Origin: Singulisphaera sp.
GTDB taxonomy: Bacteria > Planctomycetota > Planctomycetia > Isosphaerales > Isosphaeraceae
Direction: 5' to 3'
Assembly: GCA_027451445.1 (NCBI GenBank)
Contig: DAIDJG010000355.1
Coordinates: 1-64,000, forward strand
DNA length: 64,000 nucleotides
Below the pieces are notes generated by a model, which worked only from the letters and a program-made list of their open reading frames with translations, made no database searches and was not told the DNA's origin. Shown here one piece after another: positions 1 through 9,389 of this stretch (position 1 is the first letter of the stretch; each line of letters begins with the position of its first letter). The translations under genes were made by a program, and so were the position numbers.

Positions 1-121
1 CCGGTCCGTTCGAACGGCCAAGACGTCCGGGGGCATCGCCCTTCGGGCTCGACCCCAGCCACCCAGGCTCTTCTTTTTTCGCGCACCAACCGGCCGGCGC
101 TCGCGGAAACCCGGCCATTCC

Positions 122-1237
122 TCAGTGCCACGACCCGGTATCCGCACCCGCGACCCATGCCATGATGGCCGCGGCGATGCGGTCGATCGGGATCACGAAC
201 TTCGCGGCGCCTCGGCGTATGGCCTCGCGCGGCATGCCGAAAACGACGCAAGTCGCTTCGTTCTGGGCGATCGTCATCGCCCCGGCTTCGCGCATTTCCA
301 GCAGGCCCCCTGCTCCGTCGTCCCCCATGCCGGTCATGATCACTCCGGTGGCATTCGGCCCGGCGGCCTGGGCCGTGGATCGAAACAGAACCTCGGCGCT
401 GGGACGCTGAATGCAAACCTTCGGGCCGTCGACGAGTTCCACCCGATAGCCCGTGCCGGTCCGTCGCACCAGTCCGTGGACGTCCGACGGGATGAGAAGG
501 GCTCGACCGCGGCGGATCGGCTCCTGGTGCCTGGCCTCGGCGACCTCAATTGCGATCTTGGGGTCTTTGTCCAACCGAGACGCGAGTGCCCCCACGAAAC
601 CGGGCGCCATGTGCTGCACGATCACCATCCCCGGCGCATCGGCAGGGAAACATGGCAGGAGCGCCTGGAGGGCCTGGACGCCGCCGGTGCTGACTCCGAT
701 CGCAACCACTCGCTCCGTTGACGCGCCGGCGCGAGGGATGTACGGGAGCTTCGGCAGAACGGAGTCAGCCGAGTTGCGCGTCTCGGACGTTGCGGGAGCG
801 CGGTCCTCACGGATCGGCAGCCGGCCGGCACGGGCCGCATTGCGAATGCTATCGAGCAACGCGGTCGACCACGTGGCCATCTTGGCCGGATCGCGCCAGT
901 CGGGCTTCGCGATGACCTCCATCGCGCCCATTTCGAGCGCGGTGACCGCGCGCTCGGCCTGGTCGGTGCACAGGACGACCGGCATGGGATGCTGCTTCAT
1001 CAGCTTCCGCAAAAACGTCAGCCCGTCCATCCGGGGCATTTCGACGTCCAGCAGAATCAAACCGGGGACCGACCGTTTGAGCAGCTCGACAGCCTCGTAA
1101 GGGTCGGCCGCGGTGACCACGCGAAACCGGGAGTCCGACTCGATGATCGACTTGAGCCGCTGGCGGATGAGGGCACTATCGTCGACGATCATCACTTCGA
1201 TGGGACCAGCAGCGGCAGCGCGTTCCGGGAGAGCCAT
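122..1237 (-). CDS. cheB: Chemotaxis response regulator protein-glutamate methylesterase CheB
   Basis: CheB removes methyl groups from, and deamidates, glutamates of the chemoreceptor, as the adaptation arm of a chemosensory pathway in the cytoplasm. Of 371 residues, 15-130 form a receiver domain with the acidic pair D19-D20 and phospho-acceptor D64 in LLDVEMPRMDG. Residues 176-365 are the methylesterase domain with the catalytic triad visible: S183 in GVSTGG, H209 in VQHM and D307 in GMGDDGAGG. The length is normal for the family. It is the last gene of the minus-strand chemosensory run and starts 6 bases after cheR stops, so the two are very likely co-translated. Both domains look intact, so phosphorylation by the local CheA is expected. 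Confidence 0.96.
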   Translation of the reverse strand: MALPERAAAAGPIEVMIVDDSALIRQRLKSIIESDSRFRVVTAADPYEAVELLKRSVPGLILLDVEMPRMDGLTFLRKLMKQHPMPVVLCTDQAERAVTALEMGAMEVIAKPDWRDPAKMATWSTALLDSIRNAARAGRLPIREDRAPATSETRNSADSVLPKLPYIPRAGASTERVVAIGVSTGGVQALQALLPCFPADAPGMVIVQHMAPGFVGALASRLDKDPKIAIEVAEARHQEPIRRGRALLIPSDVHGLVRRTGTGYRVELVDGPKVCIQRPSAEVLFRSTAQAAGPNATGVIMTGMGDDGAGGLLEMREAGAMTIAQNEATCVVFGMPREAIRRGAAKFVIPIDRIAAAIMAWVAGADTGSWH

Positions 1238-1243
1238 GGGACG

Positions 1244-2119
1244 TCACGACTCCTTCCGGTAGATCGACGGCGAGTGCTTGCGCAGCGAGCTCGGGATCGC
1301 AGGGAGGATCTCGCCGTTGCCCATCGCCAGCCAGCCCCCGGGGCGAAGGTGCTGCGCCAGGCGGTTCAGGAGCGCCAGGCGCTCCTCTTCGGTAAAGTAG
1401 ATCGAGACATTGCGGCAAAATATGATGTGAAAGTCGGTCGGCAACGGCCAGGGGTTACTCCGCAAGTCGAGATGGCGGAACTTGACGAGATCGCGAATCT
1501 CGGGCACGACGCGGTAGGATCCCTCGCGCGGGCCTTTGCCCATCAGGAAATAGCGCCGCAAGCGCGCGGGCGTCACCCCCTGGACGTCTCGGCTGTTATA
1601 GATCGCCCGCGCTGCCGCGTTGAGCATCTCGAGGGACAGGTCGCTCGCCCACAGTTCTACGCGCTGGGGGCTGAGTGTGGGCATCGACTCCGCGAGGACC
1701 ATGGCCATGCTGTAGGGCTCCTGGCCCGAAGAACAGCCAGCCGACCAGATCCGTACCGGAACGTTGGGTGCATCTTTAAGGAAGCCGGCGACGCGCTCGG
1801 CCATGAAGGCAAAGTGCGCCGGCTCGCGGAAGAACGCCGTGTGATTGACCGTGCTCAGATCGATTAGCAGTTGCATCCCCGGACCCGTGGGCTCGGGTTT
1901 GAGAACGCGCTCGTTGAACTGGGCAAAACTCGCGAAACCCTGCGACTGAAGCCGTGAGCGCAAGCGTGCCTGCAAGAGCCCCATGCGATGCGGCTCGAGC
2001 GAGATCCCAATTTGCACGCGCAGAAACGAAACGATCGGAGCAAAGTCTTGCTCAGACCAGGGTTCCGGGGGGGAGGGTCCCAAGTTATCGGGTAACGCCA
2101 CTTCAGAATCCCCCACCAT
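1244..2119 (-). CDS. cheR: Chemotaxis protein methyltransferase CheR
   Basis: CheR transfers methyl groups from S-adenosylmethionine to receptor glutamates, opposing CheB. The 291-residue protein has the all-alpha N-terminal domain (about 22-85) and the SAM-binding domain (about 90-285). Family motifs are visible: NHTAFFRE near 92-99, SAGCSSGQEPYS near 126-137, a DLS acidic loop and FCRNVSIYF (the usual M is S here). Its first 17 bases overlap the end of cheW, which indicates translational coupling. CheR enzymes of this type often dock on a receptor C-terminal aromatic pentapeptide, and the neighbouring MCP ends in one. The start shown gives a 20-residue Pro-rich leader and could lie slightly later. 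Confidence 0.94.
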   Translation of the reverse strand: MVGDSEVALPDNLGPSPPEPWSEQDFAPIVSFLRVQIGISLEPHRMGLLQARLRSRLQSQGFASFAQFNERVLKPEPTGPGMQLLIDLSTVNHTAFFREPAHFAFMAERVAGFLKDAPNVPVRIWSAGCSSGQEPYSMAMVLAESMPTLSPQRVELWASDLSLEMLNAAARAIYNSRDVQGVTPARLRRYFLMGKGPREGSYRVVPEIRDLVKFRHLDLRSNPWPLPTDFHIIFCRNVSIYFTEEERLALLNRLAQHLRPGGWLAMGNGEILPAIPSSLRKHSPSIYRKES

Positions 2120-2603
2120 TCAACGAGCCGAGGGCCGCGAACACTCGGTCGAGATCCAGTACGAGCAAGAACCCATCTTGGTGACGAATTAAGCCACGAA
2201 CAAAAGGAGTCGCCTTCCCGAGCCCCAGTTGTGGAGCGGGTTGGACCTCATCATTTCGGAATTCCAGCACGTCCGACACCCGATCCACCAGCAAGCCTGT
2301 AACCTGAGTCTCGTTTCCCCCAACCGATTCGACCATTAAAACACTGGGTGCCCGTGCAGGTTTCGCGTCGATCGTCAGATCGAACGGCACCCGCAAGTCG
2401 TAAACCGGCACCACGTGCCCTCGGAGATTTAACACACCACGCAACGATTTGGGTCCACCAGGCACCTTGGTCAGCATACCCACATCGAGCACTTCTTGCA
2501 CGCGCATGACTTCGACGGCATAGCCTTCGCCTCCGAGCCGGAAAATGACGTACGACTGCGAGCGTTCCAGCTCGGTGCTCGGGTCGTTCGCAAGCTCCAC
2601 CAT
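2103..2603 (-). CDS. cheW: Chemotaxis coupling protein CheW
   Basis: CheW is the adaptor that links chemoreceptors to the CheA kinase at the inner membrane. The 166-residue product has a single CheW SH3-like domain covering nearly its whole length, with the typical YVIFRLGGEGYAVEV opening, LRGVLNLRGHVVPVYDL in the middle and GLLVDRVSDVL towards the end. I chose the ATG at 2603 because an AAGGAG sits 7 bases upstream; an in-frame start at 2663 would overlap the MCP gene and has no such site. It starts 46 bases after the MCP stop and overlaps cheR by 17 bases, so it belongs to the same operon. It is the only free-standing CheW in the window. Confidence 0.95.
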   Translation of the reverse strand: MVELANDPSTELERSQSYVIFRLGGEGYAVEVMRVQEVLDVGMLTKVPGGPKSLRGVLNLRGHVVPVYDLRVPFDLTIDAKPARAPSVLMVESVGGNETQVTGLLVDRVSDVLEFRNDEVQPAPQLGLGKATPFVRGLIRHQDGFLLVLDLDRVFAALGSLNGGGF

Positions 2604-2649
2604 CGCCGTCTCCTTCAAACGAATCCAAACTGCGTGGAGTCGAGACGGT

Positions 2650-4440
2650 TTAAAACCGTTCAAAGTCGGCGTCGTCGTCCAGGTTCACCACCACCCCCCC
2701 GCCGTGAACATTGCTCGGCGGCCCCGAGCTCGTTCCTCCGCCTGCGGGGGAATGCGGCGGAAGATGCGCGGGCGAGGGACCGTGCGTGTCGGGACCATGT
2801 CCCCCCGAACCCGGCCGGTGCGGCGGCGGCAGCCGACGGCCGTGACCGTGGCCCGGTGGCCTCGGCGGCGGAGGGCTGTGATGCGGAGGCATCTGCCCGT
2901 TGCTCTCTGGGTCGACCTGGAAGAACTGCACATGGTGCTGGAGCGTCGTCGCCTGGAACGCCAGGTCGCTGGAAGTCGCGGCAAGCTCATGACTTGCGGC
3001 GGCATTCTGCTGGACCACCTCGTCGAGTTGCGTCACCCCGACGTTGATCTCGCGGATGGCGTTCATCTGCTCCTGGCTGGCGGCCGCGATCTCGGACACG
3101 AGCGTCGAGGTATCGCGAATCATCGGGACGGTTCGCTCGAGGAGCTGTCCCGCGTTTTCGGCCACCGCAACGCTCTTGCTGGCGAGCTCGCCGATCTGCT
3201 GGGCGGCCGACTGGCTGCGCTCGGCGAGCTTGCGGACTTCACCGGCGACCACTGCAAACCCCTTGCCCTGTGCGCCGGCGCGGGCCGCCTCGATCGCAGC
3301 GTTGAGGGCGAGCAGGTTCGTCTGATAAGCGATGTCCTCGACGACCGTGATCTTCTGGGCGATCTCGCGCATCGCAGCGACCGTCTCCTGCACCGCTTCA
3401 CCTCCGCGCTCGGCTTGGGCACTCGCCTGGTTGGCCGTACGGGCGGTGTCCTTGGCGTGCTGTGCGTTGCGGGCCACGGAAGAATCCACCCCCTGGAGAC
3501 TGGAGGCGATTTCCTGAAGTGTGCCCGCCTGCTCGGCGGCACCCTGCGCGAGTTGCTGGGCGCTGGAATTCAATTCGCCGCTCGCCGTTGAAACGGAGCC
3601 AGTCGCGCTGCGAATCTGACTGACGACGTTCGAGAGCTTGTCGACGACGGAGTCGACTTGAGTCGCGAGTTGGCCGAGTTCGTCAGATCGGTGGAGGTTG
3701 GTCTTGAGCGTAAGGTTGCCCTGATGAAGCTGATGCGTGATCTCGCGGACCTGATCCAGAGGCGAGACGATCTTACGACCAAGGTAGAGACCAAAGACGA
3801 TCGTCGCCATCAAGCAGCTCGCGAGAATACCTCCAATTTTCCACTCCATCGAAATAATCGCCGAATAAGCCACGTTTGTGGGAAGAACGACGAGAACGGC
3901 ATAGCTCATCTTCTCGTCGGGCGGCTTCTTGACGGGAATGGGCCAGAACCCCACCAGTTCGGATTCCGAGCCGACTTGGTCCGCAGGAACGGGGAGCACT
4001 CCGCCGGCATAACCGGCCGAGTCGCTCGCATGCTCGAACATTCGCGAGTATTGCTGAGGAAACTGTCGTGGCGACTGGTCGAGCTGCCCATCGGACGAAC
4101 GATGAAGCAAGACGTTCCTCGCGGAATCGACAATCCAGATCTGCGCTCTCGGGATTTCGTATTCGTCGGCCACCTTGCCCAAGATCTCGTTATTCACAGA
4201 CTGTTTATTGATCGACTCCGGCCACTCGACGGGCTCCTTGGAATCCTTCGGAGGATGCGTCAATACAATCAGTTTCATCAGCCGGTTGCTGATACTGCCC
4301 GCAGCCTGACGGATCAATCGCTCCTGTTTCGCGCGGTAGTAACTCGTCGAATCGAGCGTGAAGTACGCGACGATTGCTGCGGGCACAATGCCAAACAGCA
4401 CGAGTGCCAATGTGATTTGCTGTCTCAGAGAAAGTTTCAT
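2650..4440 (-). CDS. Methyl-accepting chemotaxis protein with C-terminal aromatic pentapeptide
   Basis: This transmembrane chemoreceptor should signal to CheA/CheW. In its 596 residues: a transmembrane segment at about 9-29, a periplasmic sensor region 30-200 of roughly single-Cache size, a second membrane segment at 201-220, a HAMP linker at 221-273, then the long cytoplasmic coiled coil with the conserved hairpin tip around 366-405 ([19 protein letters not shown]). After the coiled coil an unusual tail of about 80 residues (510-590), rich in Pro, His and Gly, ends in DFERF, which fits the aromatic-x-x-aromatic tether used by some receptors to recruit CheR and CheB. The start codon directly abuts the cheA stop. 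The ligand cannot be told from sequence. Confidence 0.94.
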   Translation of the reverse strand: MKLSLRQQITLALVLFGIVPAAIVAYFTLDSTSYYRAKQERLIRQAAGSISNRLMKLIVLTHPPKDSKEPVEWPESINKQSVNNEILGKVADEYEIPRAQIWIVDSARNVLLHRSSDGQLDQSPRQFPQQYSRMFEHASDSAGYAGGVLPVPADQVGSESELVGFWPIPVKKPPDEKMSYAVLVVLPTNVAYSAIISMEWKIGGILASCLMATIVFGLYLGRKIVSPLDQVREITHQLHQGNLTLKTNLHRSDELGQLATQVDSVVDKLSNVVSQIRSATGSVSTASGELNSSAQQLAQGAAEQAGTLQEIASSLQGVDSSVARNAQHAKDTARTANQASAQAERGGEAVQETVAAMREIAQKITVVEDIAYQTNLLALNAAIEAARAGAQGKGFAVVAGEVRKLAERSQSAAQQIGELASKSVAVAENAGQLLERTVPMIRDTSTLVSEIAAASQEQMNAIREINVGVTQLDEVVQQNAAASHELAATSSDLAFQATTLQHHVQFFQVDPESNGQMPPHHSPPPPRPPGHGHGRRLPPPHRPGSGGHGPDTHGPSPAHLPPHSPAGGGTSSGPPSNVHGGGVVVNLDDDADFERF

Positions 4441-6720
4441 CTAAAAACCCTCCGCCCTCACGCCGGCGGGAGGCGTGACGTGAGAATCCGCAGCCCGGGA
4501 CTCGCTCACCAGGGCCGCGAGGTCGAGTATCAGGGAAACGGAGCCGTCCCCAAGGATGGTGGCTCCGGAAAATCGGTTGATTCCGTGCAGTCCCTCGCCC
4601 AAAGATTGAATCACGGCCTGAACACGGCCCACAAGCCGATCGACGGCCACGCCAACGCGCTGACCTGCGTGGCTGGTGAGAAGCAACTCCTGTCGAGGCG
4701 GGGGGGGACCATCGGACTGAAAAAGTTTCCGCAACGGTACCATCGGCACGAGTTCACCGCGTACCGCGACGCAGGGCCGGCCGCGTGCCAACGCCGGCTT
4801 CGTGCCATTGAGCGACACGCACTCTTCCACCTGCGCCAGGGGCACGACGTAGCGGTTTCCTGCGGTTTCCACGAGCAAACCGTCGATCAGGGCGAGCGTG
4901 AGCGGCAGCCGGAAAATGAAGGTCGTCCCCTTGCCGGGCGTGCTCTCAACCGAAAGGCTGCCGCGCAACCCTCGTACGGCATCGCGCACCACATCGAGAC
5001 CGACACCGCGACCGGATAATTCGGTGGCCTGGTCGCGCGTTGAGAAACCCGGCTCGAAGATCAGCGTATCCACGCGCGGATCATCAGGCGACGTACCGAC
5101 CGGAACCAGCCCGAGGTTAATTCCCTTGCGCACGATCCGCTCCCGATCGAGGCCTCGGCCGTCGTCGCTCACGCGTACGGTGACCCGGTCCCCCTCGTGA
5201 CCCGCCGACAACGTGATCCGCCCAAGGCGCGGTTTGCCCACCGCCACCCGGTCGGCCGGCATCTCCAGCGCGTGGTCCACGGCGTTGCGGATCAGATGAA
5301 TCATCGGGTCGCTCAGACGCTCGACGATCGTGCGGTCCAGCCGCGTATCCTGGCCGATGATGCGGAGCTCGATTTCTTTTCCCGAGCGGTCGGCCAGGTC
5401 GCGGACGACGCGAGGAAAACGGGAGAAGAGCTCATCGACGGGAACCATCCGCAGGTCGAGGGTCGTGTCGCGGATCTGCCGGCTTACGCGCTCCAGCGCT
5501 TCGAGCGTGTGAACCCACGACTGCGCACCGTGGAGTTCGCGAATTCCCTGGAGGTTGTCCGAGAGGACCGCCAACTCCCCGGCAAGACCAACGAGATCGT
5601 CGAGCTGTCCCGCATCGACGCGAATGCGTGCCGGCGGTTTCGGGGCGGGGAAGGCTGGACCCGGCGCAGCCGGCCGGCCGTGCTCGCTCGCGGCTTTGGG
5701 CGGCGCTTCGGCCTTCGGAGCAACTGGCGCGAGAGGCGGCTCTGCCGGAAACGGCTCGGCTTTTTGCGGCAACGCCGGCTCAATCGGCGCCGAGGGGGGC
5801 TGCGGCGAGGGGAGTTCCTCGACCGTTCCATCCAGACCCAATCGCTCGATCGTGACCGTGCTGTCCTCCGCAAGGAAGAGGAACACGTCGCTCAAGCGTT
5901 CGGGAGGAGCATCGGTGTCGACCTCAACCCACCACTTCAAATAGCAACGCTCCGGATCGAGCTCATCAAGCGGTGGCACAAGGTCCGGATCGGTGGCGAC
6001 CCGCGTTGTGCCCAGCTCGCTCAGCTCGTCGAGCAGTCCGAGCGGGTTCAAACCGCGGCGGAGCACATCCGGACCGGGATTGAGCGCGATCCGGTACGTC
6101 GAGTGTCCGGGGGGCAACGCCGGATTTGCCTTGGCGGTTTTCTTTCCCGGCGCCGGCCCCTTCTTCTCGGCGGCATCCGCCTTCGATTGAGCGGGAACCT
6201 TCGGCTTCCTCGACCTCGATTTCGGCTTGGCTTTCGGCGGCGAAGCCGGCTCAGCCGACCCCGCGGGGGGCTCTGGCGGTGCAGGTGGTCCACTCACCGG
6301 CTTCGAAGGGGGCTGAGGCGCGTGCTGAGGATCGCGTGTTAACCGCACCAGCCGATCGACGAGCTCGGACGGCGACGGAATCGGCGACTTCGCCGCCTCG
6401 GACTCGACCATCGCCGCAAGATGATCGCGTGCTTCAAGAAGCGTCGAGATGATATCCGAGTCGACGCCCAGCGCTCCGCTGCGGATCCGGTCCAGCACCG
6501 CCTCGAGGTGGTGCGTAAACTCGGCGATGCTGCGCAGACCGACCATCGCAGCGGCGCCCTTGATACTGTGGGCCGCCCGAAACGTCTTGTCGAGGTGCGC
6601 ACGATCCCCCTGACGACGCTCCAGCTCCATCAACCCCTCTTCGAGGGTGATCAGAAGCTCGCGAGCCTCCTCAAAGAACATCGAACGGAAGCGATCGTCG
6701 TCAGCTTCCAAGCGCACCAC
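4441..6720 (-). CDS. cheA: Chemotaxis histidine kinase CheA
   Basis: CheA autophosphorylates and passes phosphate to receiver proteins. The 759-residue product starts with an HPt domain (phosphorylatable H51 in FRAAHSIKGAA), followed by a Pro/Ala/Lys-rich linker (about 137-205), a middle domain where a P2 domain would be but which I cannot match confidently, another Pro-rich linker, the dimerisation helices (about 372-430), the ATPase domain (HLIRNAVDHALE N-box, DDGRGLD, GRGVGLDVV) and a C-terminal CheW-like domain (about 620-740). The start is GTG; GTG codons at 6720 and 6717 are both possible. No receiver is fused. It is followed without spacing by the MCP gene. The next gene upstream, a stand-alone receiver, is a likely phosphate acceptor along with CheB. 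Confidence 0.95.
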   Translation of the reverse strand: MVRLEADDDRFRSMFFEEARELLITLEEGLMELERRQGDRAHLDKTFRAAHSIKGAAAMVGLRSIAEFTHHLEAVLDRIRSGALGVDSDIISTLLEARDHLAAMVESEAAKSPIPSPSELVDRLVRLTRDPQHAPQPPSKPVSGPPAPPEPPAGSAEPASPPKAKPKSRSRKPKVPAQSKADAAEKKGPAPGKKTAKANPALPPGHSTYRIALNPGPDVLRRGLNPLGLLDELSELGTTRVATDPDLVPPLDELDPERCYLKWWVEVDTDAPPERLSDVFLFLAEDSTVTIERLGLDGTVEELPSPQPPSAPIEPALPQKAEPFPAEPPLAPVAPKAEAPPKAASEHGRPAAPGPAFPAPKPPARIRVDAGQLDDLVGLAGELAVLSDNLQGIRELHGAQSWVHTLEALERVSRQIRDTTLDLRMVPVDELFSRFPRVVRDLADRSGKEIELRIIGQDTRLDRTIVERLSDPMIHLIRNAVDHALEMPADRVAVGKPRLGRITLSAGHEGDRVTVRVSDDGRGLDRERIVRKGINLGLVPVGTSPDDPRVDTLIFEPGFSTRDQATELSGRGVGLDVVRDAVRGLRGSLSVESTPGKGTTFIFRLPLTLALIDGLLVETAGNRYVVPLAQVEECVSLNGTKPALARGRPCVAVRGELVPMVPLRKLFQSDGPPPPRQELLLTSHAGQRVGVAVDRLVGRVQAVIQSLGEGLHGINRFSGATILGDGSVSLILDLAALVSESRAADSHVTPPAGVRAEGF

Positions 6721-6936
6721 CCCACCTTCGAATCAACGACTCAAACACTCAACCCGCCACACTCCGCGCTCATGCCTCCAACTTCAAACTGTCGGTTTTC
6801 TTACAACCTCAACGAGCGAATCATCTTAAGGGATGATTGCATTCAACGCCACATGCGATCGTCGGTCTTAACTGCGTGCACGTTTCCGTGATGCGTCTCA
6901 ATAATCTGCCGACTCTGACAGGAACTTGGTCTCCCA

Positions 6937-7302
6937 TCACCTTGGTAGCGACCGTCGCACCCAGCGCCTCAGGTGTTCCGGGTCGATCGGTTTAACGATC
7001 CAGCCAGTCACTCCCTGGCGCCTCTCGGGCTCGATTTCGGAAGGGCGGCGGGAAGAGAGGATCAACACCGGAAGGAACCGGTACGTCGGTAACTCACGCA
7101 CGGCCGCGATCAACGACAGACCGTCGAGCTTGGGCATTTCCAGGTCGGTCAGCAGGAGGTCGCAGGGCGCTTCGCGCAAGGCTTGTAACGCAGCGGCGCC
7201 GTCGGCCACGGAAACGACTTTGACGTCGAGTTCCTGTAACTGTTCGGCCACCCAGCGTCGCACAGAGGGACTATCGTCGGCGTGCAGGATCGTCTTGCTC
7301 AT
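6937..7302 (-). CDS. Single-domain response regulator, CheY-like
   Basis: A stand-alone receiver of 121 residues. Acidic residues D9-D10, phospho-acceptor D53 in LLTDLEMPKLDG, a Ser at the Thr/Ser switch position (LILSSR) and the conserved Lys in IVKPID are all present, so it should be phosphorylatable. I use the ATG at 7302, where the receiver fold begins (SKTILHADDSPSVRR); the frame continues 23 residues upstream without similarity. It lies between the STAS gene and cheA in the same direction, 216 bases before cheA. It may be the output of this CheA, but no flagellar motor gene is nearby, so calling it CheY in the motility sense would go too far. Confidence 0.9.
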   Translation of the reverse strand: MSKTILHADDSPSVRRWVAEQLQELDVKVVSVADGAAALQALREAPCDLLLTDLEMPKLDGLSLIAAVRELPTYRFLPVLILSSRRPSEIEPERRQGVTGWIVKPIDPEHLRRWVRRSLPR

Positions 7303-7443
7303 GATCTCGCCGCCCCCAGCCCCACCTTGCGGCCCTCCTTCGCGTGTTGTCCCGGCGCGCGCGCCGAACAATTCTCCCGGATCTGACGGGGTGCCGAGAA
7401 GCGCAGAGCGTTCCGACTCGGCCCCTTGGTGGTTTTCAACGCA

Positions 7444-7809
7444 TCAGAGGAACGAATCCGTAACTTCATGCAACCACTCGGACAAACCTGAACGATTCGC
7501 GATCTCCGTGCAAACTCGTGGCACATTGACCATCCGCACCGACCCGCCCAGCTTACGGCCCGAAGCGACCGCGGAGATCAAGAGCTGCAAGCCGGCGATG
7601 TCCCAGGGACCCGACGTTTCGAGGTCGACGCTGAGCGCCTTCCCTTCGGCAACCGCTGCCAGCAGGGTTTCGCGCACCTCCGACGACTCGTACAACGTCA
7701 CCGGTCCTGACACCGTAACGGTATTCCGTTCCGGTTCATTACCTGGCTCTTCCGCGACCGACGGTGCACCCATTCCCCCCTCGGCGTGACGTAACGAGGC
7801 ACTCTCCAT
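7444..7809 (-). CDS. STAS-domain protein (anti-sigma-antagonist fold) of the chemosensory cluster
   Basis: A 121-residue protein with a STAS domain from about residue 28 to the end, preceded by a short low-complexity leader. STAS proteins of the SpoIIAA/RsbV type bind anti-sigma kinases and are switched by phosphorylation of a Ser/Thr in a D-S/T-x-G loop. Here that loop reads W-D-I-A-G-L-Q-L-L, so the phosphorylatable residue is replaced by Ile. The GLQLL form is typical of STAS proteins that I recall seeing beside chemosensory genes. It lies between a receiver-PP2C phosphatase and a receiver gene, so a partner-switching role is likely, although no RsbW-like kinase gene is in the window. The exact start is uncertain. 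Confidence 0.85.
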   Translation of the reverse strand: MESASLRHAEGGMGAPSVAEEPGNEPERNTVTVSGPVTLYESSEVRETLLAAVAEGKALSVDLETSGPWDIAGLQLLISAVASGRKLGGSVRMVNVPRVCTEIANRSGLSEWLHEVTDSFL

Positions 7810-8000
7810 TCCGCGACTGAGTCCGCTCGTCCGTCCCTTGCGGATTGCGACGATTCAGTGCAGAAAGTCGTGCTGCGCAAGGGCATCCGGATTGGAACGA
7901 ACCTCGGACCAACCGTGGCCGAGAGCGCACCGCCACGTACCGAGGCCAACTCCCCGTAAGCTACTCCAGTCTAACACGCCCCAGGGGCATTGGGGAGCAG

Positions 8001-9164
8001 TCACTGCGCTGGATATTGAATCACGACGATGTTGATGTCGTCCGAGGGTCGACCCGGGGCGGTATGGCCCATGACGGCTTTGTCGACAAGGTCAAGGATC
8101 GCGTTCGGATCGGACCCGTGATGGGCCTGGAGGATGGTGACCAGGCGTTCCTCGCCGAACAGGACATCCGAGGGATCCATCGCGTCCGGCAAGCCGTCTG
8201 TGTAGAGAATGAGCGACTCGCCCGGCTGGAGTCGGTCGGATCCCCCGGCAGTGCCATCAACCATGCCAACGCCCAGCAGACCGGGGTTGGATTGCAGTGT
8301 GCGCGAGCCGTTCGGACCGACAATGATTCCAGGCGGGTGGCCAACCCCCGCGTAGCGCAGCAGGCCGGTCTCTTCGTCGGCGATCAGGTAGAACCCCGTA
8401 CAGAAGTAACCTTCGGGGAAGAACTGTTCCCCTGCAACGTCCAGTCCTGCCAGGAGTTCGCCCGGCTCGAGAACGGCGATCGTCAAGGGCGCCGCCAGCG
8501 TTTTCACCATTCCCGAAAGCATCGCCGAGTTGACGCCGTGTCCGGACACGTCCGCGACCAGAATCCCGAGCCGGTTGTTATCCAGGCGGTAGATGTCGTA
8601 AACGTCGCCCCCAAGCTGGTTGGCCGGAGTGTAACTGACGGCCATTCGTAACACTCCGCGCGGCTTAGGGGGGCGAGGCATGAGGGCGCGCTGAACCTTG
8701 CGCGCCAATTCCAGCTCGAAATTGAGTTTCTGGTGCGCCGCTTCCAGTAATCGGTTCCGTTCCGCGAGTTCGTTGCGGAGGTCAGCGATCCGCAACGCAG
8801 CGCGGATCCGCGCGAAAAGCTCTTTGATCTCACCGGGATTCTGCGGTTTTTGGATGTAGTCATCCGCACCGGCATCAAGACCGGTAAGCTTGTTTTGGGT
8901 CTCGCCGAGCGTAGTGAGCAACAGGACGGGTATACCACGAAGCAGCTTGTCCTGCTTGATCGCCGAACAGAGTCCCGGTCCATCGAGCTCGGGCATCTCA
9001 TAGTCACTTAGGATCAGTTCGGGGAGCAGCTCGCGAGCTTTGGCGAGCCCGTCCTGTCCGTCGACGGCGGTCGAGACGTCGTGCCCCTCATCTTTCAAGA
9101 GCGACGAGATCATCCTGCGCATCGTCGAGCTGTCATCCACCAACAAGATGCGACGCCCCGCCAT
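8001..9164 (-). CDS. Response regulator with PP2C-type (SpoIIE/RsbU) phosphatase output
   Basis: A 387-residue fusion. Residues 1-125 are a receiver (D10-D11, phospho-acceptor near D54 in LILSDYEMPELDG, Lys in IQKPQN); about 125-165 is a coiled-coil linker; about 170-385 is a SpoIIE/RsbU-type metal-dependent phosphatase with metal-binding GGDVYDIY, VADVSGHGV, ILYTDGLPDA and a terminal SDDINIVVI. Such proteins dephosphorylate STAS antagonists when their receiver is phosphorylated. I chose the ATG at 9164 because a GGAGAG lies just upstream and the receiver begins at once; the frame is open a further 38 residues. It is the first gene of the chemosensory run and the natural partner of the STAS protein 190 bases downstream, although that protein lacks the usual phosphosite. 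Confidence 0.93.
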   Translation of the reverse strand: MAGRRILLVDDSSTMRRMISSLLKDEGHDVSTAVDGQDGLAKARELLPELILSDYEMPELDGPGLCSAIKQDKLLRGIPVLLLTTLGETQNKLTGLDAGADDYIQKPQNPGEIKELFARIRAALRIADLRNELAERNRLLEAAHQKLNFELELARKVQRALMPRPPKPRGVLRMAVSYTPANQLGGDVYDIYRLDNNRLGILVADVSGHGVNSAMLSGMVKTLAAPLTIAVLEPGELLAGLDVAGEQFFPEGYFCTGFYLIADEETGLLRYAGVGHPPGIIVGPNGSRTLQSNPGLLGVGMVDGTAGGSDRLQPGESLILYTDGLPDAMDPSDVLFGEERLVTILQAHHGSDPNAILDLVDKAVMGHTAPGRPSDDINIVVIQYPAQ

Positions 9165-9389
9165 TACCCGACTCTCCTCGACCAGCCCGGCGCTACCAAT
9201 TCGATCCGTCGCCCGGACCTTCTGCGTGTAAGACCTCTGTCCGAATTGCCCTTTACCATACGTGGCCAGGGGCGTCACTGTCTAGGGCGTGGCGCGACCC
9301 CTTCGAGGTCGCTATCATTTTCCGTCCGCGGAGACCGATTGGGCTCCGAGAGAATCCGGAGTCCCGCGTCGAACACGCGTCAATCCGGC

